DNA from: Candidatus Saccharimonadota bacterium
GTDB taxonomy: Bacteria > Patescibacteriota > Saccharimonadia > Saccharimonadales > Saccharimonadaceae
Reading direction: 5' to 3'
Assembly (NCBI GenBank): GCA_017405265.1
Contig: JAFRAS010000008.1
Location: forward strand, 124,001-188,000
DNA length: 64,000 nucleotides
The notes beneath the pieces are model-generated. The model worked only from the letters and a program-made list of their open reading frames with translations, searched no databases and had not been told where the DNA came from. Position numbers and translations under genes: made by a program. Shown one piece after another: positions 41,677-49,147 of this stretch (within the stretch, counting starts at the first letter, position 1; each line of letters begins with the position of its first letter).

Positions 41677-44019
41677 CTATTCCTTCCCCAGGGCAGATTT
41701 TTCGGAGCGCTTCGCGGCTTCGCGGGCGGATTTTTCGGCGACGGTGTAAACGCCGTTCACGTTATGTTTTACGCGGTCGTGCTCTTCGGCCTGTTTCGCG
41801 TCGTTCCAACGGGAGAGAGTGCCGACGAGGTAGCCCGTGATGCGACGGAGACGTTCGAAGGGCACATCGTCTTCTTTGCGGCCGCAGGAGGGACAGACGT
41901 TACCCTTAATGATGCCGGAGAAACCGCAGACTGGGTCGCGATCGACGGGATGGTTCACGGAGCCGTAGCCGATGCCGCAATCGTGCATCTTGCGGATGAC
42001 GGTTTCGAAGGCTTCGATGTTGTCGGAGGGGTCGCCGTCGAGCTCGATGTAGGTGATGTGCCCGGCGTTACAGAGAGCGTGGTAGGGGGCTTCGATTTCG
42101 ATTTTATCGAAGGCGGAAATTGGGTAATAAACGGGGACGTGGAAGGAGTTGGTGTAGTAGTCGCGGTCGGTGACACCTTTCAATTCACCGTATTCCTTTT
42201 TATCCATCTTCGTGAAGCGACCGGCGAGACCTTCGGCCGGGGTAGCGAGGAGCGAGAAGTTGAGCTTGTATTTTTTGCTATATTCGTCGCAGCGCTCGCG
42301 CATGTGGGAGATAATATCGAGACCGAGCTCTTGGGACTCCTTCGACTCGCCGTGGTGTTTTCCGACCATGGCGACGAGAGTTTCAGCGAGACCGATGAAA
42401 CCGATGCTCAGAGTCCCGTGTTTAATCACGTCTCGGAGTGTGTCGCCGGGTTTCAACTTTTCGGAGCCGAACCAGTTGCCTTCGCCCATTAGGAAGGGGA
42501 AATTGCGGACGTGCTGGGCGGCTTGGAATTCGTAGCGGTCGAGAAGTTCGTCTTTCACGAGGTCCATAATGTCGTCTAGGTCTTTATAAAAACTGGTCCA
42601 GTCGGCCTCTTTGCGCTCGCCGAGAGCGATGCCGTTTTTAATCCCGAGACGGACGAGGTTAATCGTGGTGAAGGAGAGATTACCGCGGCCGGTGACGATA
42701 CCGTCGGATTCGGGGAAGACGGAGCCGAAGACGCGGGTGCGGCAGCCCATGGTGGCGATTTCGGTTCGATAGTCGCCTTTTTTGTAATATTGGAGGTTGA
42801 AAGGCGCGTCGATGAAGGTGAAGTTCGGGAAGAGGCGCTTCGCGGAGACTTCCATGCTGCGCTTGAAGAGGTCGTAGTTCGGGTCTTCGGGGTTGTAGTT
42901 TACGCCTTCTTTCACTTTGAAAATGGAAATCGGGAAAATCGGAGTTTCGCCGTGGCCGAGGCCGGCCATGGTGGCCTCGAGGAGAGACTTACTCACGAGA
43001 CGACCGGATTCGGAGGTGTCGGTGCCGAAGTTGATAGAAGTAAAGGGGACTTGGGCGCCGGCGCGGGAGTGCATGGTGTTCAGGTTGTGGACGAAGCCTT
43101 CCATGGCTTGGTAGGTGGCTTTTTCGACGTCCTTTTTCGACGCTTCGATGACGGGGGTCGGGACTTTGAGTTTTTTCAACTTTTCGTCGTCGCCGTATTT
43201 AATGTCGTCTTTAATCTCGATTTTGAGGTTTTTGCCGTCGAATTCATTGTATTTTTCGAGGTTGTTTTTCAGGGCTTTTCTGAAAGATTTATCAACGCCG
43301 GGCGCCATGGCGTAGTCGAAGTTCGGGATGGACTGGCCGCCGTGCTGTTCGTTTTGGTTGGCTTGGAGAATGATGGCGGCGAGGGCGGCGTAAGAGCCGA
43401 TGGAGTTCGGAGTGCGAAGATGCCCGTGGCCGGTGTTAAAGCCGCCGTCTTTAAAAAGGACGTTCGGGTCGGTTTGGCAACAGGTGAGGGTGCCGGTGGC
43501 GTAAAAATCGAGGTCGTGGATGTGAATGTCGCCGTTGTCGTGAGCGTAAGCAATATCGGGGCGAAGAAGGGTGGTTTTTGCGAAAACTTTGGAGCCTTCG
43601 GCGCCGAATTGGAGCATCTTGCCCATGGCGGAGTTGCCGTCGACGTTGGCGTTGCCACGTTTCACGTCGGAATCTTCGGAGGCGTCGGCGATAGCGATGG
43701 TTTTATAGATTTTCATGAGGTCGGAGCGGGCGGTGCGGCGGTTCGAGCGTTCGCGGCGGTAGGTAATGTAGGCTTTCGCGGTCTTTTTGAAAGATGACTG
43801 CATTAAGACCTGTTCCACGATGTCTTGGAGTTGTTCGACGGAAGGGGTGCGCTTCGTGATGGTTTCTTCGGCGACTTTCACGACTTTGTCGGAGAGTTGT
43901 TTAGCACGGTCGTGCTTGAACTCGCCGGTCGCGAGGCCAGCTTTCAGAATCGCTTCCGTAATCTTGTCTTGGTTGAAGTTGACGATTTTTCCGTCACGCT
44001 TCTGAATTTTTTTGAACAT
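41677..44019 (-). CDS. nrdD: Anaerobic ribonucleoside-triphosphate reductase
   Basis: 780 residues. The N-terminal ATP-cone (KRDGKIVNFNQDKI, about 5-95) gives allosteric control. The catalytic core follows, then a C-terminal zinc site (VCGFSGIIKGNVCPSCG) and the glycyl-radical motif RRITGYL with Gly729. Reduces NTPs to dNTPs without oxygen. No aerobic reductase is in the window. The promoter carries two NrdR boxes. Confidence 0.96.
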   Translation of the reverse strand: MFKKIQKRDGKIVNFNQDKITEAILKAGLATGEFKHDRAKQLSDKVVKVAEETITKRTPSVEQLQDIVEQVLMQSSFKKTAKAYITYRRERSNRRTARSDLMKIYKTIAIADASEDSDVKRGNANVDGNSAMGKMLQFGAEGSKVFAKTTLLRPDIAYAHDNGDIHIHDLDFYATGTLTCCQTDPNVLFKDGGFNTGHGHLRTPNSIGSYAALAAIILQANQNEQHGGQSIPNFDYAMAPGVDKSFRKALKNNLEKYNEFDGKNLKIEIKDDIKYGDDEKLKKLKVPTPVIEASKKDVEKATYQAMEGFVHNLNTMHSRAGAQVPFTSINFGTDTSESGRLVSKSLLEATMAGLGHGETPIFPISIFKVKEGVNYNPEDPNYDLFKRSMEVSAKRLFPNFTFIDAPFNLQYYKKGDYRTEIATMGCRTRVFGSVFPESDGIVTGRGNLSFTTINLVRLGIKNGIALGERKEADWTSFYKDLDDIMDLVKDELLDRYEFQAAQHVRNFPFLMGEGNWFGSEKLKPGDTLRDVIKHGTLSIGFIGLAETLVAMVGKHHGESKESQELGLDIISHMRERCDEYSKKYKLNFSLLATPAEGLAGRFTKMDKKEYGELKGVTDRDYYTNSFHVPVYYPISAFDKIEIEAPYHALCNAGHITYIELDGDPSDNIEAFETVIRKMHDCGIGYGSVNHPVDRDPVCGFSGIIKGNVCPSCGRKEDDVPFERLRRITGYLVGTLSRWNDAKQAEEHDRVKHNVNGVYTVAEKSAREAAKRSEKSALGKE

Positions 44020-44068
44020 GATAAAACCTCCTTTTCATTGGTTTTTGCTTAGTTTTTTGTGCTTCCCT

Positions 44069-44084
44069 GGACTATATTTAGGGT
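44069..44084. promoter_or_regulatory. NrdR box 1 in the nrdD promoter
   Basis: GGACTATATTTAGGGT. The core C-TATATTTA-G fits the NrdR consensus (acaCwAtATaTwGtgt). It lies 32 bases from the second box, the spacing typical of tandem NrdR sites. Confidence 0.7.
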
Positions 44085-44092
44085 TTGAATGT

Positions 44093-44122
44093 ATTATAAG
44101 CCACTATATATGGGGGTGTCAA
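44093..44122 (-). promoter_or_regulatory. Promoter of the nrdD-nrdG-iscS-iscU operon
   Basis: On the minus strand TTGACA (44117-44122), an 18-base spacer and TATAAT (44093-44098). The leader is about 65 bases with AAAAGGAGG. NrdR box 2 fills the spacer and box 1 lies just after the start point, so bound NrdR would block polymerase. Confidence 0.75.
44101..44116. promoter_or_regulatory. NrdR box 2 in the nrdD promoter
   Basis: CCACTATATATGGGGG. On the other strand it reads CCCCCATATATAGTGG, with a core close to the NrdR consensus. It lies within the -35/-10 spacer. Confidence 0.7.
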
Positions 44123-44139
44123 GCATTTTTTAAGAAATG

Positions 44140-44152
44140 TGTAAAAAATACA
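44140..44152. repeat. TGTAAAAAATACA palindromic 13-mer, intergenic copy
   Basis: TGTA-N5-TACA motif between the divergent nrdD and 44244 promoters. The identical 13-mer occurs at 251-263 (upstream of the first gene) and at 25387-25399 (inside the aminotransferase gene). Confidence 0.4.
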
Positions 44153-44192
44153 ACGGAACGGGGGAATTCGGGGCGATTTTAGCATGAGAGTA

Positions 44193-44221
44193 TTGACAAA
44201 ACAGAGGCAGTGTGGTATAAT
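44193..44221 (+). promoter_or_regulatory. Strong promoter of the orphan pair at 44.2 kb
   Basis: TTGACA at 44193-44198, a 17-base spacer and TGTGGTATAAT with the hexamer at 44216-44221. This is the closest match to full consensus in the window. Confidence 0.8.
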
Positions 44222-44243
44222 TATAGAGATATGGGAGTTTTTT

Positions 44244-44507
44244 ATGTCTCTATCTAGAGGATCGACTATATTCCAAACCAACCCCTACTACCACTTTCGG
44301 GACAACCCGAAGGTGAAGAAGAACCCTTATTTTAAGGGGAATTCGGCAATGTTTCGGGGGCGGATGGCGACGGAGCAGAGACCGACAGTGAAGGTGAAGT
44401 TGCCGGAATATGCGGCGTACCCCACGACTCCCGAGACTTTGGCGGTTTATGCCGAGCTCAATGAAATTGCGGAGGAGATCGAAAGATGTCGCTCACGACT
44501 AAGATAA
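44244..44507 (+). CDS. Hypothetical protein, 87 residues
   Basis: The ATG at 44244 is chosen behind GGGAG; an earlier in-frame ATG lies upstream of the promoter. Basic, with tyrosine- and proline-rich stretches (NPYYHF, NPYF, PEYAAYPTTPE), and a C-terminal acidic helix (AELNEIAEEIERC). No signal peptide or membrane segment. I recognise no family. It overlaps the next gene by 22 bases and is driven by a near-consensus promoter, so it is probably abundant. Confidence 0.6.
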   Translation: MSLSRGSTIFQTNPYYHFRDNPKVKKNPYFKGNSAMFRGRMATEQRPTVKVKLPEYAAYPTTPETLAVYAELNEIAEEIERCRSRLR

Positions 44508-44863
44508 TAAAGTGGTTCGACCCGTTTTTTGACGAGGACGAGCTTCGAGCCCCCAAAAACCGCGAAGAGATGATTAATGCGGAGGCGGAGCTCGCGGCGA
44601 CGATTTTTGGCGCGGTGCCGGAGGGGCACAAGCGGCAATTCTTTTTATACAAGAAAAATTTGTGGATTTGGCACGAGGAGTGGATGGAAAACGGGGGCTG
44701 GAAGCGGATGACCGTGAGGTATGAAGTGAAGGAAAACGGGGTGTTTAAGAAGTTCGAGGGGACGGAGGACGGGTATATTAAACTCGGCGGGGCAGAACTC
44801 GAGAACTTCAGGAAAGCCACAAAAACTTATCTTTCGGTGGTGAAAAATCGGATTTATAATTAG
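44486..44863 (+). CDS. Hypothetical protein, 125 residues
   Basis: The start overlaps the preceding gene by 22 bases, with GGAGGAG about 10 bases upstream. Soluble, rich in aromatics and charge (IKWFDPFFDEDEL, LWIWHEEWMENGGWKRM), ending in a basic helix. The middle looks like a small alpha/beta domain. No family recognised. It is probably translated together with the 87-residue protein. Confidence 0.65.
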   Translation: MSLTTKIIKWFDPFFDEDELRAPKNREEMINAEAELAATIFGAVPEGHKRQFFLYKKNLWIWHEEWMENGGWKRMTVRYEVKENGVFKKFEGTEDGYIKLGGAELENFRKATKTYLSVVKNRIYN

Positions 44864-45975
44864 GACGCGCTCTGGGACTTCTCGCGGAGGGAGCGGAGGG
44901 TCGGGTATTCGTCGATTAAGATGCGGATGCAACCGGCGATGGGGGTAGCGATGATGGCGCCGAGGAGGCCGAGCATATAGGTGCCAATGGTAATCGAGAT
45001 GAGGATGACGAGAGGGGAGAGGCGAAGCGATTCGCCTTGGATTTTCGGGGCGATGAAGTTGACTTCCACCTGGGAATAGACGAGGTAGATGACGGCGTAG
45101 ATGACAGCGGCGCCGGGGGAAGAGAAGAAGAGGAGGACGGTGATCAGGATGCAACCCAAAACTTGGCCATACATCGGGATGAGGAAGAAGACGAAGGCGA
45201 TGAGTCCCATCGGGAGGGCGAGGGAGGCGGAGCCGGTGAAGGCGAGAGAGAGGATGGCGACCAGGACGGTCACGACGACGCCGTCTAAAAGCGCCACGGT
45301 GAGCTGATTCGAAACGTAAGTTGCGATGACGTTCGCGAGGCGGGAAGTGATGCGCTTCGCCTCGGGGACCCAGGGGAGAGATTTGTTGTCTTTTTTGCGG
45401 AAGAGACGCCAGATTTTGTCCATTAGGGCGGGGCCCTGGAGGAGGAACATGAGGGTCAAAATCAGGGTCATGGCGACGGCGCCCAGAAAGCTCGCGATGG
45501 TGCCGAGAGAGCTCGTCACAGTGCCGACGATGGAGTTAAAGTCGAGGGAGGAGGCGAGGGATTTCATAGTTTCGGAGACTTGGTCGGCGAGATTGACGAT
45601 GCCGAAGACGTTCCCGAAATCGTTGATGTTTTTAATCAGAGATTCGGAGCTTTCGAAGTTCGAGGTGAGCTGGCCGATGAATTTGCTGGTTTCGGAGACG
45701 ACGGTCGGAGCGATCACGGAGACGACTAAAACAAGCACGGCAAGCACGAGCGCGAAGGCGAGGCCGGCAGAGAGGCCGGGGCGAGGCTTTTTCCAGAGTT
45801 TTTCGAAACGGTCGGCGAGGGGGCGGATGGCGATGGCGAGGAAAATCGCAAGGGCGATGATGATAAGGGCGGTGCCGGCCTGCCAGATGAAGGCGGCGGC
45901 CAGGGCGAAGCCCAAAATGACTACCCAAAAGCGAATGAAAGTTTTGGTTTCGATTTCAATTATATGACGTGTCAT
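44860..45975 (-). CDS. AI-2E family transporter (PerM/YhhT-like)
   Basis: 371 residues with about eight membrane segments. Family landmarks: ALAIFLAIAIRPLADRFEKLWKK near the N-terminus and GLLGAIIATPIAGCIRILIDEY near the C-terminus. The family includes the TqsA exporter and sodium/proton antiporters, so the substrate is open. Single gene with its own leaderless-type promoter; its end overlaps the converging 125-residue gene by 4 bases. Confidence 0.85.
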   Translation of the reverse strand: MTRHIIEIETKTFIRFWVVILGFALAAAFIWQAGTALIIIALAIFLAIAIRPLADRFEKLWKKPRPGLSAGLAFALVLAVLVLVVSVIAPTVVSETSKFIGQLTSNFESSESLIKNINDFGNVFGIVNLADQVSETMKSLASSLDFNSIVGTVTSSLGTIASFLGAVAMTLILTLMFLLQGPALMDKIWRLFRKKDNKSLPWVPEAKRITSRLANVIATYVSNQLTVALLDGVVVTVLVAILSLAFTGSASLALPMGLIAFVFFLIPMYGQVLGCILITVLLFFSSPGAAVIYAVIYLVYSQVEVNFIAPKIQGESLRLSPLVILISITIGTYMLGLLGAIIATPIAGCIRILIDEYPTLRSLREKSQSAS

Positions 45976-45981
45976 ATTATT

Positions 45982-45990
45982 ATATTAACA
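45982..45990 (-). promoter_or_regulatory. Promoter of the AI-2E transporter gene
   Basis: TGTTAATAT on the minus strand (hexamer complement at 45982-45987), exactly 6 bases before the ATG at 45975. It overlaps the last codons of tgt. Confidence 0.5.
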
Positions 45991-47160
45991 CGGATTTTGA
46001 TAGTTGTTTAAGAAATTATGTTTAAATTCAAGAAAAGTGCCATTTTCAATAGAGGTGCGGATATCTTCGGTGAGGCGCAAGAGAAAGCGGAGGTTGTGGA
46101 CGGAGGCGAGGCGATAATACTGTTGCTTTTTCTCGAGGTCGCCAGAGCGCCAGAGGGCGCGAAGATTACCGCGAGTGAAGCCGGCGGCGCAAGTCGGGCA
46201 GTCGCAACCGGGGTCGAGAGGCTCAGTGGAGTCCGCGAATTTTCGGAGGTTGATGTTCCCTGATTTTGTATAGATTTTGCCGTGACGAGCTTCGCGGGTT
46301 GGGGCGACGCAGTCGAAGGTGTCGGCGCCGTTTTCGACACCAATGAAGATGTCGTCTGGGTGAGAGAGGCCCAAAAGGTGGCGCGGTTTTTCTTCGGGGA
46401 GTTCTTCGTTGCACCAGCGGAGGATGGCGCCGAGATCTTCTTTTAAGAAAGCGCCGCCGAGACCGAAACCGTCGAAATCGTATTGTCTTAGAAAGCGCGC
46501 AGTAGAGCGGCGGAGGTCTTCCCAGTGGCCGCCCTGGAGGACGGCGTAGAGATGTTGTTCGTAGCCTAAGTCCATTTTATGTTTTTTATGCTCCTCAAGC
46601 GAGCGGAGAGCCCAGCGCTCGGTGCGCGCGAGAGAGGTTTTCGTGTATTCGTAATCATCAGCCAGAGAGGTGAGCTCGTCGAAAGCCATGTGGATATCGG
46701 AGCCGATTTTGCATTGGATTTGCATCGATTCCTCGGGGCCGATGAAAGAGGGAGTACCGTCAAAGGGGTCGGTGAAATAGACGCCGTCCTCGGCAACGCG
46801 GGCGAGGCGGTCTTTTTTCGCGGTGTTTTCGAGGGGCTTTTCACGAGTCATCGAAACGACTTTACCGAGGCCGGAGCCCAGAGACATAACCTGGAAACCG
46901 CCAGAATCGGTGAAAGTGGGCCCGCGCCAGCCATTATGTTCGGCGAGACCGCGCGCGTAAGACTCACGACGAAGGTGATAAGCGTTCGAGAGCATGGCTT
47001 CGGCGCCGATTTTTCTTAGGTCGTCCATTTCGACGAATTTGACAAAGCCAAAAGTCCCGACGGGAAGAAAAGTCGGGGTTTTGATGTCGCCGTGGGAGGT
47101 GTGGATGATGCCGGTGCGGGCGAGGGTGCCGGGGAGGCGGGAAGTGAGTTCAAAAAACAT
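45985..47160 (-). CDS. tgt: Queuine/preQ1 tRNA-ribosyltransferase
   Basis: 391 residues. Substrate loop FTDSGGFQVMSL, the second active-site motif FDCVAPTREARHG, and the zinc site CDCPTC...H (in DPGCDCPTCAAGF and SVHNLRF). Exchanges guanine-34 of the GUN-anticodon tRNAs for a queuosine precursor. It works with the importer at 18.7 kb. Last gene of rpmF-nusB-nudix-rnc-tgt, starting at the rnc stop. Confidence 0.93.
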   Translation of the reverse strand: MFFELTSRLPGTLARTGIIHTSHGDIKTPTFLPVGTFGFVKFVEMDDLRKIGAEAMLSNAYHLRRESYARGLAEHNGWRGPTFTDSGGFQVMSLGSGLGKVVSMTREKPLENTAKKDRLARVAEDGVYFTDPFDGTPSFIGPEESMQIQCKIGSDIHMAFDELTSLADDYEYTKTSLARTERWALRSLEEHKKHKMDLGYEQHLYAVLQGGHWEDLRRSTARFLRQYDFDGFGLGGAFLKEDLGAILRWCNEELPEEKPRHLLGLSHPDDIFIGVENGADTFDCVAPTREARHGKIYTKSGNINLRKFADSTEPLDPGCDCPTCAAGFTRGNLRALWRSGDLEKKQQYYRLASVHNLRFLLRLTEDIRTSIENGTFLEFKHNFLNNYQNPC

Positions 47161-47891
47161 TATTTATCTTTGTCAGCGGGGGTTAGGGGGATTTTTTCGG
47201 GGTGGTGGTTGATGAAATTCACGGCGGCGCGGGCGGCGGTGGTTTGGGCGAGCTGTTTCGAGTGGCCAGTGCCGCGACCGACGATGACTTTGCCGAGGTA
47301 GGCGCCGACTTCGAAAGTCTTGTCGTGATCGGGGCCGAATTCTTTTAAGGTGTGATACTCGGGGGTGATGGCGTAGCGGTGCTGAGCGAGTTCTTGGAGA
47401 GTGGATTTCGGGTCGCGCCAGGAATCGTCTTCGAGGACAGTCGACATTTTTACCAAAATATGTTTTTCTATGAATTTTTTGGCGGTTTCGTAGCCCTGGT
47501 CGAGGTAGATAGCGCCAATGACGGCTTCGAAACAGTCGGCAATGATGACGTCGTGAGCGCGCTGGACACCGTTTTTCTCGCCTTTCGAGAGACGAACGAG
47601 AGGTTCGTAGCCGAGTTCGTGCCCGGCGTCGCCGATGGACTCGGTGCGCACGAGCGCCGAGCGCCAAGAGGTCATAATGCCTTCGGGCTTGTCGAATTTG
47701 TGATACAAAAAGTCGGAAGTGACGAGCTCTAAAACAGCGTCACCCAAAAATTCGAGACGCTCGTTGTGCTCGAATTGTTTATGTTCGTTCACGTAAGAGC
47801 GGTGGGTAAGGGCGGTCACGAGGAGATTGATGTCGTGAAAGGTAAGCCCAAGTTTTTCGCGTGCAAAAGTTTCGTAAGGAGTAGTGTCCAT
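47160..47891 (-). CDS. rnc: Ribonuclease III
   Basis: 243 residues. Catalytic signature NERLEFLGDAVLELV near residues 42-56, the second acidic site DCFEAVIGAIYLDQG, and a C-terminal double-stranded RNA-binding domain (from DPKSTLQELAQHR). Processes rRNA precursors and duplex RNA. It overlaps the Nudix stop by 1 base. Confidence 0.94.
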   Translation of the reverse strand: MDTTPYETFAREKLGLTFHDINLLVTALTHRSYVNEHKQFEHNERLEFLGDAVLELVTSDFLYHKFDKPEGIMTSWRSALVRTESIGDAGHELGYEPLVRLSKGEKNGVQRAHDVIIADCFEAVIGAIYLDQGYETAKKFIEKHILVKMSTVLEDDSWRDPKSTLQELAQHRYAITPEYHTLKEFGPDHDKTFEVGAYLGKVIVGRGTGHSKQLAQTTAARAAVNFINHHPEKIPLTPADKDK

Positions 47892-48442
47892 TATTTCAAG
47901 TTCCCTGAGCGAATGCGATTTTTCGCTACGAGCATTAGTTTTTCGATGTCGGCGTATTCGATGGCGTCGAGGGCGTCGGCGAATTTAAACCATTTTATTC
48001 CGTTCATCCAGTCCTCTTTCACCGGGGTTTCGGCGTCGTCTAAGGCGTGCACGAGGTAGATTTGGGTGGTCATTAGGACGAGTTTATCTTCGCGGCGGTA
48101 TTTGAAGTTGATTTTGCCGAGCCAGGAGAGGGCGGCGACGTGGGTCAGGCCGGTTTCTTCGCCGATTTCGCGGATGGCGCATTGTTTTGCGGTTTCGCCG
48201 GGTTCGATGTGGCCCTTCGGGATGGTCCAGCGGTTTTTGGAATCTTCGATTAAGAGAATTTCGATGTCTTTTTTGTCTTCGGACATACGAAAAACGATGC
48301 CGCCGGCGGTCGGTTCGCGCAAAATTTGGTTAATTAAGGGACCGCGCCGCAAGATGCGAGAAAATGCGGATTCTTTATAGGTCTCAGTTGGTAGAGCTTC
48401 CGGAACTTTCAGTTTGCCCCGTTTGTTCGGAGTTTTCATCTT
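47891..48442 (-). CDS. Nudix hydrolase
   Basis: 183 residues from the ATG at 48442, which has AAGGA upstream; a GTG at 48481 would only extend into nusB. Complete Nudix box GHIEPGETAKQCAIREIGEETGL. The preceding RWTIPKG is typical of RppH/Ap4A-type enzymes, so an NTP, Ap4A or 5'-capped RNA substrate is possible. It overlaps the nusB end by 59 bases and sits next to rnc. Confidence 0.85.
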   Translation of the reverse strand, partial: KMKTPNKRGKLKVPEALPTETYKESAFSRILRRGPLINQILREPTAGGIVFRMSEDKKDIEILLIEDSKNRWTIPKGHIEPGETAKQCAIREIGEETGLTHVAALSWLGKINFKYRREDKLVLMTTQIYLVHALDDAETPVKEDWMNGIKWFKFADALDAIEYADIEKLMLVAKNRIRSGNLK

Positions 48443-48884
48443 TGGATTCCTTATTAGGGTAGAGATTGCGATAAGCCGCACCGAGCACGCCGTTGATGAA
48501 TTTCGAGGAATTCTCGGAACCGAAGGCCTTCGCGAGTTCGACGGCTTCGTTGATGGCGACGCGAGGCGGAACTTCGTCTTTTTTCACGGTTAGCTCATAG
48601 AGTCCGATGCGCAAAATATTGCGATCGACGCCAGCAATCGTTTCGAGCGGCCACTCGGGCGCCATCGGGCGCAGAGCGTCGTCTAAGTCTTTCAGATGGT
48701 CGATAACGCCGTGGACAAGAGAATAGACGAACTCGGTGTCGCCGAGGATTTCGGAATAGATTTCGACGTCTTTACTCGTAATTAAGTCAATATCGACCGA
48801 CGGGTCGCGAGCGAGAGTGCGAAACTCGTATTCATAAAGTGCTTGGAGGGCGATAATGCGCCCCAAATGACGGTTTGACGCCAT
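48384..48884 (-). CDS. nusB: Transcription antitermination factor NusB
   Basis: 166 residues. All-helical NusB fold with RIIALQALYEYEF at the start, DRNILRIGLYEL in the middle and PPRVAINEAVELAKAFGSENSSKFINGVLG near the end. A Ser/Glu-rich tail follows. Acts with NusA/NusE on rRNA operons. Second gene after rpmF. Confidence 0.92.
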   Translation of the reverse strand: MASNRHLGRIIALQALYEYEFRTLARDPSVDIDLITSKDVEIYSEILGDTEFVYSLVHGVIDHLKDLDDALRPMAPEWPLETIAGVDRNILRIGLYELTVKKDEVPPRVAINEAVELAKAFGSENSSKFINGVLGAAYRNLYPNKESKDENSEQTGQTESSGSSTN

Positions 48885-48887
48885 AGG

Positions 48888-49094
48888 CTATTTCTTCTCG
48901 CACTTACAGGTTTTCGAGCCACATTTTTTGCATTTGCAGGATTTGGTTTTTACCTTCAGATTCGGGGTTTTCTTCGCGGTTTCGAAGGCTTTTACCGGGG
49001 AATGCTTATTCACGCTTTTCGCGAGATTCAAGCGAAGATGAGAACGGCGAAGGCCGGTCTTTCTCGGGCTACTTTGTTTTTTAGGTTCAGGCAT
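48888..49094 (-). CDS. rpmF: Probable large-subunit ribosomal protein bL32
   Basis: 68 residues. The N-terminus (PEPKKQSSPRKTGLRRSHLRL) follows the bL32 pattern PK+xxSxxRxxxRRxHxxL. A basic middle and a cysteine-rich C-terminus (CKCKKCGSKTCKCEKK) could hold zinc. Typical bL32 is 55-65 residues. AAAGGAG precedes the ATG. First gene of rpmF-nusB-nudix-rnc-tgt. The identity is likely but rests on a short pattern. Confidence 0.65.
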   Translation of the reverse strand: MPEPKKQSSPRKTGLRRSHLRLNLAKSVNKHSPVKAFETAKKTPNLKVKTKSCKCKKCGSKTCKCEKK

Positions 49095-49126
49095 AATGCT
49101 CCTTTATAATGTATAATCTTGTAGAG

Positions 49127-49135
49127 ATTTTATCA
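49127..49135 (-). promoter_or_regulatory. Promoter of the rpmF-nusB-nudix-rnc-tgt operon
   Basis: TGATAAAAT on the minus strand (hexamer complement at 49127-49132). The leader is about 26 bases with AAAGGAG. Confidence 0.5.
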
Positions 49136-49147
49136 CAAAAGTAAAAA

